Made by a program: the position numbers and the translations under genes
Source: Taxawa tesnikishii (nom. ined.)
Lineage: Eukaryota > Ascomycota > Dothideomycetes > Dothideales
Length of the DNA: 64,000 nt
Direction: 5' to 3'
Assembly (NCBI GenBank): GCA_030247885.1
Contig: JAPDRO010000025.1
Span: forward strand, 62,001-126,000
The notes under the pieces: model-generated
Told to the model about the DNA's origin: nothing
The model's database searches: none
What the model saw: only the letters and a program-made list of their open reading frames with translations
Shown: piece after piece, positions 20,879 through 31,180 of the stretch
Layout: each line of letters starts with the position of its first letter
Position numbering within the stretch: position 1 is the first letter of the stretch

Positions 20879-22187
20879 TTACGGAAACGGACTCTTGGTT
20901 CGCTTCTTGTAGTCGACAGTGGTCGTCACGTCCTTGCGGATGATCCATTCCTGGCTCTTGCCGCTACTAATCGAGGAATTCTCCGCCGGCCTGTTGCTCT
21001 CATGCACGATATCAATGGAGTACTCGCCGACCCCCGGATTCAGTACGTCCATGCTTGCTGATGGTTTGTTCCCTTTGTGCGACAGTTGGCTCAGCTGGTA
21101 GCTTTGCTGACCGTAGGCGCGTGAGGCGGTGTGGTTGTCCAAGGTCGTGACGCCGATTTCGAACCCGAATCCCGTACTGAAGCTCTTCATGAATCCTCTC
21201 AGGTTCGGGATTGTTGATGATACCAGAGACCAGCACAGTTCCGCTTCCTGGAGTACGAGGGCCGGTACAATGGCTAAGCTGGGATGGACGGATTTGATAT
21301 ATCGACCAACGTAGACAGTATGCATGATCGCAAGGATGGCCACCCTGCATGGATCAACGTCAGCATACACAGCTCCCTAACACGCTTGGTCTTTGGCTTA
21401 CGGCAATCGGAAGACGAAAGCAGCCACTACCTGGAACTTCAACTTCACAGGCATCTGCAGTGGCCACACCAGGAACGCGGGCAGCGCGACCAGGATGAGC
21501 TCAGTAATGGCATCAAATACTGTGACCAGCTTCCAGCGGAGATCCTAGTGCAAAAATAAGCCTCCCATTGCCACCGCGGAGGAACTGCCATGGACTGACC
21601 TGTCCCGGACATGTATCCGCAGGATCACTCAAAAACGCTCGCGTTGAGCACCGTGCTGAAAGTGCGATGATCGAGGCTAGTCCCCATATCGCAACAGCAA
21701 CGATGAGCGCGGTGCACACACTCCAGAGTCTGCGTAGATCGTGGCTCAACAGGCGTTGCACGAAGAAGAGGACAGAGACCTTTGTAAAAGCGAGGGCTAT
21801 CACGAAGAGGATTTGCGCGGCGAAGGTTCCCTGATTGTTCAGTGACTAGTACCAGTCGCGGAGGAATTGTGCGATACCTCGACCGCGTCAGCATTGCCAT
21901 CTCCGGACGGCCAGCTACGCCCCAGCCCATCCTTTAGGGATACGAATATGGCGACAACATGACCTAGTTGTGCGATCTGCCCCGGATTAGCAGGCGTCTG
22001 TTGAGGCAAACAAACATAGAGTACTCACAAAGGCTATGCCAAACGTGAGATCATCAGCCCCAAGACTCTTCACCTTTATCCAAGTCCGAGTAATCGCGAC
22101 AAGACAAGATGCAGACAGACAGTACCACGCAGCGACGTACACGAAACCAGCGTGATCGTTCGGCGTGATGGTTGTGAATCTGGTCAT
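20879..22187 (-). CDS. Fungal rhodopsin-domain integral membrane protein
   Basis: Five exons on the minus strand: 22187-22029, 21976-21878, 21830-21600, 21544-21402 and 21344-20879. Introns are 47-57 nt with donors such as GTGAGT and GTAAGC; all splices keep the frame (365 residues). The seven hydrophobic segments and the pattern 'WYCLSASCLVAITRTWIKVK..GADDLTFGIAF', 'ILFVIALAFTKVSVLFFVQRL', 'FDAITELILVALPAFLVWPLQ' and 'ALVLQEAELCWSLVSSTIPNL' match the fungal rhodopsin/PTH11-related domain (the common, non-CFEM group). These are plasma-membrane or vacuolar proteins suspected to be receptors; ligands are mostly unknown. The C-terminal cytosolic tail of about 100 residues is Ser-rich with basic ends. 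No frame break. Confidence 0.82.
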
Positions 22188-23176
22188 AGCGAATGGTAGA
22201 CGTGAGCATGGTGAGCATGTGCTCGTTGCCGGAAGTAGGCACCAGATATTCTACATCTTAGCTCGCCCTCTGCTTGCAAGTTCGCACTAAGCTTCGAACA
22301 AATGTCTGGGGCGTTGGAGGGGTCTCTCTCCTGAGACACCAAGCAAGCTTATCAACGGATTTGTTCCCGGACGTGTGGTACCGAGACTGTGATACCAAAC
22401 GGTTTCTTCACTGTGCCCAGAATGGAGTGGCATCCCAGTCATAGAAGTCTGCGTCCAAGGTCGGGTAGTAACGAGTCCAATCACGGTCAGTGTCACAGGC
22501 ACGGCAGTTGCTCTGCCGTGCTAAGAGGCGCTGCACGAACGACTGGTGGCTGCTGATGGTGCATGCAAGAGTCGCCCAGCGGTCCAGAACAGAGCACGTG
22601 CAGGGCGGGGTGAATGATGGGGTCCAGGAGCGAATCACCTAAACGCGTTGGACAACGATACTGCTGCCGCGAGTCAGCGATGTGTAAATGATGTCGACGG
22701 GTCGATGCCTGATGCTTCGACTTAGCTTGGCCGTTGCTTATCTCGTTAATTTGAGTTCGGTTCGTGGTTTGAACAGCCAAGACCGGGGCTAGCTAGGGAC
22801 GCGCACGCCGAGCCTAGCGTATCCATGCCGCCGTTACTCCACCAATGTTAAAGCAGACCGCATCCCATCATAAGGGTCGCGTTTGCTGTGCCTCACTCTC
22901 GCATTATCAAGCTCACCTTAGCTTCCCCTAGGCAAACAATCCCATGCCCTGACATGATCGAGGGCTTCCAGAAACGACACCTGCAGGTATGCAACATGTG
23001 GCGTGATTGCCATGTGCCTCTCTTCCATCGCCGCATATACGCGATACGCGATTCGTTATGGATGAACTGCTTCTAAGTCCAATCTTCTCGACCATTCCGT
23101 CGGTCTTCTCCCAGCACTACGGCATCTTGCAAGCGAACTTCGGTTGTCTGTTCTTGATTGATATGGCGTGAGGAAA
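22188..23176. other. Intergenic
   Basis: Nearly 1 kb between the start of the rhodopsin-domain gene and the 3' end of the GNAT gene. Only short frames without domain resemblance; nothing supported. Confidence 0.6.
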
Positions 23177-23926
23177 CTACACCGCGTCGATGAACATAAT
23201 TCTTCCTCCTGGAATACCGGCCAGAGGATTGCCTTCGCCCTCGCTGGCCCAACCGACCGGCTCGAACCCGCAGGACCGGTAGATACTTTCACCCATCTGG
23301 GATGCCACAACACTGGCACTAACGTTCTCGTTACGTGCCTTTCCCACACCCCACTTCACGAGTAATCCCCCATACCCCTTGCGCCTGTGGTCTGGATGAA
23401 CTGCCAGGAGATCCAGATACCATGTCTCAGCACGGGCACCGCTCCAGTAATGCTGAGTGAAAAGAGCGCTTCGATCGAATATGTCTGTCTGTTTTGGATC
23501 TGCAGCACGATTTTGCGACACGTCTGGAACGTATGAGCTTTCATTGCTTCCTAAACAGGGCGGTTCTCCCGAAGCCTTACCCGGATCTTTTGCAGAATGG
23601 CATCCTGCGCCCTCTCTCTGTCTCACCCAATCTGCGAATCCTGTGATGGTCTCGCTCCCATCTGGATTAACCTTGAAGGAGACGATCGCATAGTGGGAGT
23701 TGTCCTTGCCGTTGCATTCACACTTTCTTCTGAAATAATTCGTGAAATCTTCCGGATATTGATCTCGGTGCGGATGCATTATGTCTCCTACGAGCTCATC
23801 ATCGTAAAATGCTGCCAACATCAGTTTTTGGCTTCCTGGATCGTTGCAGCAAACACGCAACATACCTTTGCTGCACAGCAGTGCTACAGCATCCAGATCG
23901 CTCGCTTTCGCCTCGCGCACACTCAT
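23177..23926 (-). CDS. GNAT-family N-acetyltransferase
   Basis: Single minus-strand exon, 249 residues, no frame break. The acetyl-CoA pyrophosphate loop is 'LDLLAVHPDHRRKGYGGLL' (about residues 170-190), the R/Q-x-x-G-x-G/A signature of motif A, followed by a helix and 'ESIYRSCGFEPVGW', the motif B end. The N terminus opens with 'VREAKASDLDAVALL', as in many fungal GNATs acting on small molecules. A central insert of about 60 residues (residues 100-160), rich in Ser and Gly, separates motif D from motif A. Typical for the fungal group 'GNAT, unknown substrate'; substrate cannot be inferred. Confidence 0.87.
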   Translation of the reverse strand: MSVREAKASDLDAVALLCSKGMLRVCCNDPGSQKLMLAAFYDDELVGDIMHPHRDQYPEDFTNYFRRKCECNGKDNSHYAIVSFKVNPDGSETITGFADWVRQREGAGCHSAKDPGKASGEPPCLGSNESSYVPDVSQNRAADPKQTDIFDRSALFTQHYWSGARAETWYLDLLAVHPDHRRKGYGGLLVKWGVGKARNENVSASVVASQMGESIYRSCGFEPVGWASEGEGNPLAGIPGGRIMFIDAV

Positions 23927-24649
23927 CTTCTGCCGCAGGAGAAGTCTGAAGATTCTAAGTCGGCTACTAGGCGAGGATCTGTTTAAGATGAGATGTCTGC
24001 GAAGCGATCCTATTGCTTAAAGAAATCCCAAGTCTCTGATTAGCGAAGTGTTGCAACGGTAAAGTCCTCGCTGTGTCAGACCATCCTGTCTGGTGTAAGT
24101 GTCTGAGCACCATGCTCTTTTGCCTAACACGATGGTTGCGAAGCCGTTCAAGCTTCACATATTGCGGATCCGTTCTGCCGGGATGTGGAGCCTCTTAGAG
24201 GAAGTTCAACAGGCGCCATGCCGCAGCCACAGCGCACAGACGTGAGCTGAATCTGCAGGTTTCCCAAGCGGATGTCCATGCTTGCGGGACCCGCATCCCT
24301 GCCCTGCCCCTTTGCCCCGGCCCAAGGCCCCCAAGGCCCCCAAGGCCCCCAAGGCCAAAACGAACTAACGCCTTAATACTACCCACAACTATATGCAAGC
24401 TTGCTAGAGAATGATAGCTCGACAGTAGTCCTCAACCAAGGTATCGTGCCATGATCCGTGTCGGTAGATGCGATCGAATCGCTTTGTTTCATTCAAGCGA
24501 GGCGCATGCGTCTGCAGATCAGCGTGAGGGTTCTTCTTATCGTCTCTTCCACATCGTTGCCCGCCATCACTCGACTCCAATCTACCACTCTTTAGAATCA
24601 CAAATCTGTTTCCATTGTCATTCCTTTGCGGACATACCACACATTTACC
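23927..24649. other. Intergenic, divergent promoter region
   Basis: 723 bp separating the divergent GNAT and permease genes. It holds the C-rich 9-bp minisatellite at 24324-24357. No supported gene. Confidence 0.6.
24324..24357. repeat. Minisatellite, AAGGCCCCC unit
   Basis: Nearly four copies of a 9-bp unit about 300 bp upstream of the permease start codon. Confidence 0.85.
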
Positions 24650-26540
24650 ATGGAGGATACCAAGGAGCCTGTCTCTGTCGAGGCCTTCCTGGCTTCGGAG
24701 CAAGCCAGCGAGGTCAGCGATGAGAAGAGGGGAACGGACATCGACCAACACGATATGCACCGTATGGGCAAGACACAGGAGACGCGGGTATGTCTTGTGA
24801 AAACGCGCCCATGGGCATTGGCTAACAGACGTGATAGCGGAACTTCCGCTTCCTTTCCATCTTTGGGTTTACCATGGTCTTGATGGCAACCTGGGAGGCG
24901 CAATTGAGGTAGCTTAACATGCCCGTGGACTGCCCTTCCCGCACTGACAGTGCGCAGTTCCAACACGTTCGGTCTCGTCAACGGAGGCACAGGCGGTCTG
25001 ATCTGGGTTTACATCGGCACATACTTCGGGTTCTTCTGCGCAATTCTTTCAATGGCGGAAATGGCAAGCATGGCTCCAACCACAGGGTATGTCCTTTCCA
25101 AGCGCTCTGCGCACATGTGTTAATCGGCATCGCAGCGGACAATACCACTGGGTGTCCGAGTTCGCCCCAAGAAGCGCGCAGAAGGTGCTGAGCTACCTTG
25201 TTGGTTGGCTTTGCGTGCTCGGATGGCAAGTCGGAAATAGCGCAATTGCTTACCTGGCTGGCACTATGATCCAAGGCCTTGCGGTCCTCAACAACCCCGA
25301 CTACGTCCCCCAAAAATGGCACGCAACACTCCTTATTTGGGCCGTCCTCACTTTCGGTATCTTGTTCAACACGTTCCTTGCCAAGAAGCTTCCCTGGTCG
25401 AGGGAATAGTGCTCGTGCTGCACATCTGCGGCTTCTTTGCCATTCTTATTCCCCTCTGGGTTCTCGGCGATCGGGGTAACGTTCACGAGGTAAGGAGGAA
25501 AAGCGATGAGGATAATGCTTGGTAGTCCAGTGATTCTGACGGCACCTCGCAGGTCTTCACGACGTTCACCGATGGCGCAGGATGGGGAAATATCGGTGTG
25601 GCCTGCCTTGTCGGTACACTGTCTCCAACATTCTCCTTCATCGGGCCAGATTCCGCGACCCACATGTCAGAGGAACTGAGGGATGCCTCCAGATCGCTGC
25701 CACAGGCCATGGTATGGACGGCCATTGTGAACGGAGCCCTCGGCTTCGTCATGATTGTCACCTTCTGCATGGTGGTTGGAGATGTCGAATCCATTCTCTC
25801 ATCTCCCACCGGATATCCTTTCATTCAGGTACGTGCAATCGACGGGGAGCTGGCCCAGAGGACCCCACACTAACGGTTCTAGGTCTTCTACAATGCGACC
25901 GGCTCGTATGCTGGAACCTCGGCCATGGTGTCCATCATGATCATCATGCTTCTGTTCGGTTGCGTGACCAACTTCGCTACTTCGTCTCGTCAAATGTGGG
26001 CCTTTGCCCGCGACCAGGGTCTGCCATTCTCCAGTTTCATCGCCCGCGTATGTACACGTTTTTCCTGATCTCAATGGGAGCGATCACTGACTGGCTGCGC
26101 AGGTCCGTCCCGGCTATGACATCCCCCTCAACGCAGTCATTGTGTCGTACGTCATGGCCATGCTGCTCTCTCTGATCACCCTTGGTTCCGCGGTCGCCTT
26201 CAACATCGTCACCTCCCTGGCCACCGGCGCCCTTATCGCTTCCTACATCGTCTCCATCAGCTGTCTTGTCATCAAGCGCGTCCGCGGCCAGCAAATGCTT
26301 CCCCGTCGCTGGGATCTCGGTGCTGCAGGCCTGCCTCTCAATATCTTCTCCGTCCTCTTCCTTACCCTGATTTGGATCATGACCTTCTTCCCTCAGTCGC
26401 CGGTCAACCTGAACGTTGTCTCTTTCAACTGGAACATCCTCATCTTCGGCGCTGTGGTCGTGCTTTCTGGTCTCTATTTCTTGATAAAGGGAAGGCACGT
26501 TTACGATGGTCCGGTGGCCTACGTACGGAAGGACTTGTAG
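24650..26540 (+). CDS. APC-family permease, GABA/choline transporter type (one frame break)
   Basis: Seven exons: 24650-24787, 24838-24908, 24958-25086, 25136-25489, 25553-25828, 25883-26047 and 26103-26540, 523 residues. Splices are in frame if one C is added to the CCC run at 25392-25394 inside exon 4; otherwise the frame stops at 25407-25409. Twelve helices with the family marks: 'SSNTFGLVNGGTGGLIWVYI', 'MAEMASMAPTTGGQYHWVSE' (helix 2 signature), 'GWQVGNSAIAYLAG', 'FSFIGPDSATHMSEELRDAS' (helix 6 and the following conserved loop), 'SRQMWAFARDQGLPFSSF' and 'VRPGYDIPLNAVIVS'. This is the fungal group of Uga4, Hnm1 and related amino-acid, GABA or choline carriers at the plasma membrane. The substrate cannot be fixed from sequence alone. 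Confidence 0.87.
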
Positions 26541-27710
26541 AGAAGTGAACTACAGATTTGGAGTTTGGGAACGTATGTGCTGTCTCGGTAGTCTGCTCGC
26601 AATCTTTCATGTATAGACGGAAACGGTTTTGGTCTTTTGTGGCATCGGCTGCTGTCATACATTATATAGAACTGCTAAATGTCATGTCACAAATAGTACC
26701 TCGGGCTATTCATGTTCTCAGGCCACGTAGCTGCAAACTATCAGGTGTGACTCAGATCCCAGACGGCATCTGTAAGCCAGCTCTCGGACAAGCGGCAATG
26801 TCTTGTTGAGAGGCATCCAAGCATCTGTCCTGTACGCTTCTTAGAGCCAACCACTCAAGCATTCGCAATTGCTAGGGGCTTGCAGCCATCACCAGGCGGA
26901 GCATCTGGCTGCTGGACTGCGCTCATCTCGATACATTCGATGCTCTACTTGAGTTACTCAGACTAAACGATTTCGAAACCCCATGCTTCGAATTAACTCC
27001 TGCTTCAACGTTTCCCCACAACTCGCTCTTGCGAGAGCAGACGACAGAACAGTGAAGCGTTAGGTCGATGAGACCAATTCAAAGAAGCAGTCCGTCGTGA
27101 GGAGGACTGAGTATGGTAGTCAGGCCTGTTTGCTTCGGGGGTCAAGAGCGTGCCTATTTCCATAACGTCCCATGGGTTTTCTCAGTCTTGTCTGGCCGAT
27201 CTGCTGTAAGCGGTGACAGGATAGAAGACATAAGAGGTTTTTAAGATAGGAGGACATACGTTCCTTTCGTGATGCCGTACGGCTTGGTATATTCACTCCA
27301 GATAATGTACTATTGAACCACCATCCCCTACTTGTTTAGACAATGACGAGGTTGGAGGTCGAAGAGGTTTCATTAAGGCATAGCTATGTAACGGACATAG
27401 AACTCAGCAGCAGAACAGGCATGAACGACGGGCCAGGACTCGCGAACGCGTCAGTGGCACGAAGACAAAGGATTGCAGAAACACGATAGGTTACGAGAGG
27501 AAACAGCACGACAGCGATTCTCCGCATGCCTGATTTAGCTTGTAGGGGTCACGCCGAACGAAGGATACTCGACAGGGCTCATTCAATGAGTTGCTACTGG
27601 CGTGAAACGACGAGGTGGTGGGTAGGTAGGTGACGCCTTCAGCATTAGTGGAAGCCAAGATATGATAATCCGACAGAACATGCATGCGCTAAGATTCCAA
27701 GGTCGAATCA
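26541..27710. other. Intergenic, convergent 3' ends
   Basis: 1.2 kb between the 3' ends of the permease and the first zinc-finger gene. No supported gene and no repeat seen. Confidence 0.6.
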
Positions 27711-29060
27711 TCAGCGCCTGCGGTGGATGATAGTCCAGCCTCCATACCATACGGGGCGTACGTCGTCGAAGACCGGGTGAGAGCCGAACTCGGGACAAAG
27801 CTTGAGGATGCGTTCTCGGAAGGGGAATAGTTCTTCAGAAGGTCGGAGCAGACGCTCGGTGTGTTCCATGGACTTCGTATAAGACAGGTGCCCATGGGTT
27901 TCCAGGTCTTCTCCACAGCCAAGGCATACTTTCTGCCTGGAAGAGTCCAGAAATCGTTCCCAGAGAGGTTTTGGGCCATTTGGCGTCTTCCTTCGTCTTG
28001 CATCCTTTGGAACGCACCGTTGGGCTTTTGTGTTGTCGGTAGCCACGTGGACCTCCTCCAGATGGGCCAAGAACTTCTTGTGGGTCTCGAAGCTTGTCGA
28101 CGAACTCGGGCACACAGGACAGACAACGAAGCAGGCGTTCCAGTCGTAGCCGGCGTCGGAAAGCTCGTATGCCATCCCCTCACGATCAAAGCAGCTGTGC
28201 TCTTCCAACAAGTGATTCTGCAGCTTTTCAATCGGTTTGTAGGCAGGACAGGCTGGGAATGGGCATCTTTGATGGGTGGTTGAGACTCCATTGCCGACAT
28301 CTTTGATCAGATTATTTTGTGCGTTCATCCGAAAGGAGCGGTGGCTACGGACATGAATGCCAAACAGCTCTCGCTGTCCTTGTGCGAATTTTTGAGCGCA
28401 GCCAGCTACCGGACACTGCCATTCAGTATTGGAGCCATGGATCTTTCGCATGTGATCGGTCAGTTTGTCGTGACGGTGTTTGACCACCTTGCACCCGACA
28501 GCAGGGCAAGGGTACCGAAGAGTCTTGTCATGCGAATTTTCGTGCCTCTTTAGGTCGGAAGGCCGAGAGTAAGTTTGCGGACACTGAGCGCATGCAAAAC
28601 GCGCTTCACCCGAAGGCGGAGTGCTTTTCCTTGAGTCGTCCTTTGAAAGATCCCTTCCCTGACTGCTACTGGGCGAGCTTCCGCCCGTCGTTGAGTCTTT
28701 GCGCTAGCGGAAGGATCGAGCGTATAGGGAAGGCCATACTTTGAGTCTTGATCACGAGAAGCTGGAGGCTCGCTCTTTCCACTCATGCAAGCGGACGGAA
28801 ACGCCTGCGGATCGCCAATCGCAAGACTACCAGGCGTGCAAGGATGAATTACGGCGAAAGGAAAGAGGAGTTGCCCCCTGCCCGCCCTTTATTAGCGCTG
28901 ACTCTTTTTTTACTCACCTGCCCTGGGCAGGCTCAGCTGGCCCATGCACGTAGGCGTCAAGCCTCGCGATGTGCTCATTGATCCAGGAGTCCGAGAAGGG
29001 CGGAACGTAGTCAACTCTGTTCCAGGCATCCTGGTCGTACAGGTGGACGTGGTCGGACAT
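27711..29060 (-). CDS. C2H2 zinc-finger protein A (tandem paralogue, one frame break)
   Basis: Two exons on the minus strand, 29060-28918 and 28826-27711; the 91-nt intron (donor GTGAGT, acceptor TGGTAG) is phase 2. About 419 residues after adding one base to the T3 run at 28698-28700 (plus strand). The N-terminal exon encodes a short acidic module, 'MSDHVHLYDQDAW...WINEHIARLDAYVHGPAEPAQG', shared with gene B next door. After a Ser-rich linker come five zinc-binding C2H2 units: 'FACAQCPQTYSRPSDLKRH', 'YPCPAVGCKVVKHRHDKLTDH', 'WQCPVAGCAQKF', 'QRCPFPACPAYKP' and 'FVVCPVCPSSSTSF'. A CLGCGED pair and the shared tail 'LCPEFGSHPVFDDVRPVW' end it. Likely a nuclear DNA-binding regulator; target unknown. 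Confidence 0.8.
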
Positions 29061-29613
29061 GATTGGCTGTAGGGTGAGGGGTATGCTGCAAGGCTGCGTT
29101 TTCAGGCAAACAAGGCGTCGAAAAGGGCGTTGGAGGGCTTGGCGGTGGATGCGGTGAAGGCTGTGCTTGCGTATGGAGGTGCGAGGAGCGTGGAAATTCG
29201 GGTGAGGGGCCTGGGTGTCTTTATGTTTGCGTGGAAGATTGAAGGGCGGCTGCATCAGGCTTGGGGTCACTGACGCCAAGAGATTACGTCCTACCATCGA
29301 GTGCACACCAAGCAGATGCAATGGAGCGACACACCCGGTACGAGGGGGATGCGAGTCAACAAGATAAATGAACTTTGTTAAGCGCATTACTTGTTCGGCA
29401 TAAAGGAAGCATGACACAATACATGCATCGAACGAGTATACCACATAAATTAGCCTAAGCAAGGAGAAATAAAAGGGAGTGACATCAGAGTTGAAACCCG
29501 TACAGGCCCACAGGAAAACAAATGAACATGAATCAGTGGTGGTTCTCATCCTCACAATGACCGTCGAGTGAGTCGGTTGATGTATTGCCGGGCATGACAC
29601 CGAGCCGTAGCCT
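29061..29613. other. Intergenic between tandem zinc-finger genes
   Basis: 553 bp: promoter of zinc-finger A and 3' end of zinc-finger B. A long open frame crosses it on the minus strand, but only its ends are coding (exon 1 of A and the tail of B); the middle is not. Confidence 0.6.
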
Positions 29614-30862
29614 TCAGATGACCTTGTGGTCGGACCACCTGCCGTGGTAGGTCTCGACACGTACATCGTCGAAAACCGGGTGGAAACAGAACTCGGGGCA
29701 CAGTCTGAGGATATGCTCGCGGACAGCACTGGCATGGTTCCTCTCCCAAGTGGTATGGACCCAGTCCAAATGTAGGAAAAAGCATGATGGTCGGAGTGCG
29801 TTTCAGATTCGGCAGGACAAAGTGGGCACATAACTTCGCCGTTGCAGTCGTAGCCAGTGTCGAAGGTGATCCATCTCCTTATGGCGCTGAGCTACAGGGT
29901 GCTGAGCCGTCAGATGATTATTCAGTTGCTCGATACGCATACGCTCATAGCAATCCGGCATTGGACATTTCCGCACAAAGGCTGAGGTTCCTTTCTCAAT
30001 AGGATCCATCTGTTCGTACCATAGCTCGTCAAACAGATCCTCATGCTTGTGACTGATAAGGTGTACATTGAAGAGTTCCGGGCTGGTGAAAAGATTGCCG
30101 CACCTCGGTCTGGGACACACAAAGGTTGGTGTGTCTCTGTAATGACCGCACCGGAGGTGATCTGTCAGCTTGTTGGACCGAGAAAACCCTTTGGAGCCTT
30201 TGCGAGAACAGTCCTGGACAGGACAATCATATCGGATACGCGGATCGTGCTTTCGCGCGTGTCTCTTAAGGTCACTGCTCCGGGTGAAAGCGATGTCCTT
30301 GTCTTTGCAGATAGGATGGGTGCACGGGAATAGCTTTGGGTGTTTCCTTCTGGCCACCGTGAAAGTAGTTGCGCCGTTGTCCGTCGTGCAGGAAGAAGGT
30401 GTCGAGGTGTTGATCGCTTCAGAACTCACGGACTGTGTTTGGGCCTCTGAGGGGCTAACCATACGGTCCATGCGGAGGTGCGGTATGCAGACAACAGATG
30501 TTGGTGGATAAAGCCCGAAGAGGTCCTGGCCGGGACCATAGGACCCGAAAGTACTGTCGAAGGGATCGTGGTGCTCACTTAACGCCCTCTTGTTAGCGTG
30601 TGGCTTTTTTTACTTACCTGCCATCGGCAGGCTCATCTGGCTCCTGCATCTCCTGCATTAAGGCATCCAGGCTAGCGATGTTACCGTCGATCCAGGGCTC
30701 GGGATAGTGTTGGACGTATTCCGGTGCAGCGATTGGTTGATGCGCAAAGGGCGTCGTCTCCGCCTGCAGAGTTGGTGCAGCCTGACTGAAATCCAGGAAG
30801 TCATCCCAGGTCAGACCTGCCAGCTGGTCCAGCTGGTTGTCAATGTGGACGTAGTCGCTCAT
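29614..30862 (-). CDS. C2H2 zinc-finger protein B (tandem paralogue, two frame breaks)
   Basis: Two exons on the minus strand, 30862-30618 and 30553-29614, 64-nt phase-2 intron with donor GTAAGT. About 394 residues. Exon 1 gives 'MSDYVHIDNQLDQ...EPWIDGNIASLDALMQEMQEP', parallel to gene A, and donor surroundings are near identical (GTRAGTAAAAAAAG). Five C2H2 units align with A: 'FPCTHPICKDKDIAFTRSSD', 'YDCPVQDCSRKG', 'FVCPRPRCGNLFTSPELF', 'RKCPMPDCYERMRIEQLN' and 'VMCPLCPAESETHSD'. Frame breaks: an extra base near 29872-29881 and a missing base in the A5 run 29777-29781; after both, the tail 'LCPEFCFHPVFDDVRVETYH' matches that of A and stops at 29614-29616. Same likely role as A; the two arose by tandem duplication. 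Confidence 0.78.
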
Positions 30863-31180
30863 GGTTGATTGGCTGCTAGCGAAAGGGCGTCTGCAAGGCA
30901 GATTTGCTCGGCGAAAAGGGCGCAGTGGTCGAGCGGGGTAAAGCAAGCGGATTGGAGTGAGCCGACAAAGATGTCGATTCGGCGAGGAGAAGTGCTGAAA
31001 CCTTTGAGAAATAAGGTCTGGGGTGGGCATCGCTCTTATGCTTTCACACAGCAAAAGACAAGATGCCTAACAGAAAACCACGACTCGATTTTTCCGATAC
31101 TCTACCTAACTTACAGCAAGCGGTGCTTACAGGGTATCATTCAGCTCAACAAGCTACAAGTCCAAAGCGCATTCCTAACC
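30863..31180. other. Intergenic
   Basis: 318 bp between zinc-finger B and the 3' end of CDT2, both on the minus strand. Nothing else visible. Confidence 0.55.

Noticed and set aside
28914-29831. 305-codon minus-strand frame spanning the two zinc-finger genes
   Set aside because: It joins a piece of the tail of gene B, an untranslated spacer and exon 1 of gene A by chance; the paralogue comparison shows the true exons.
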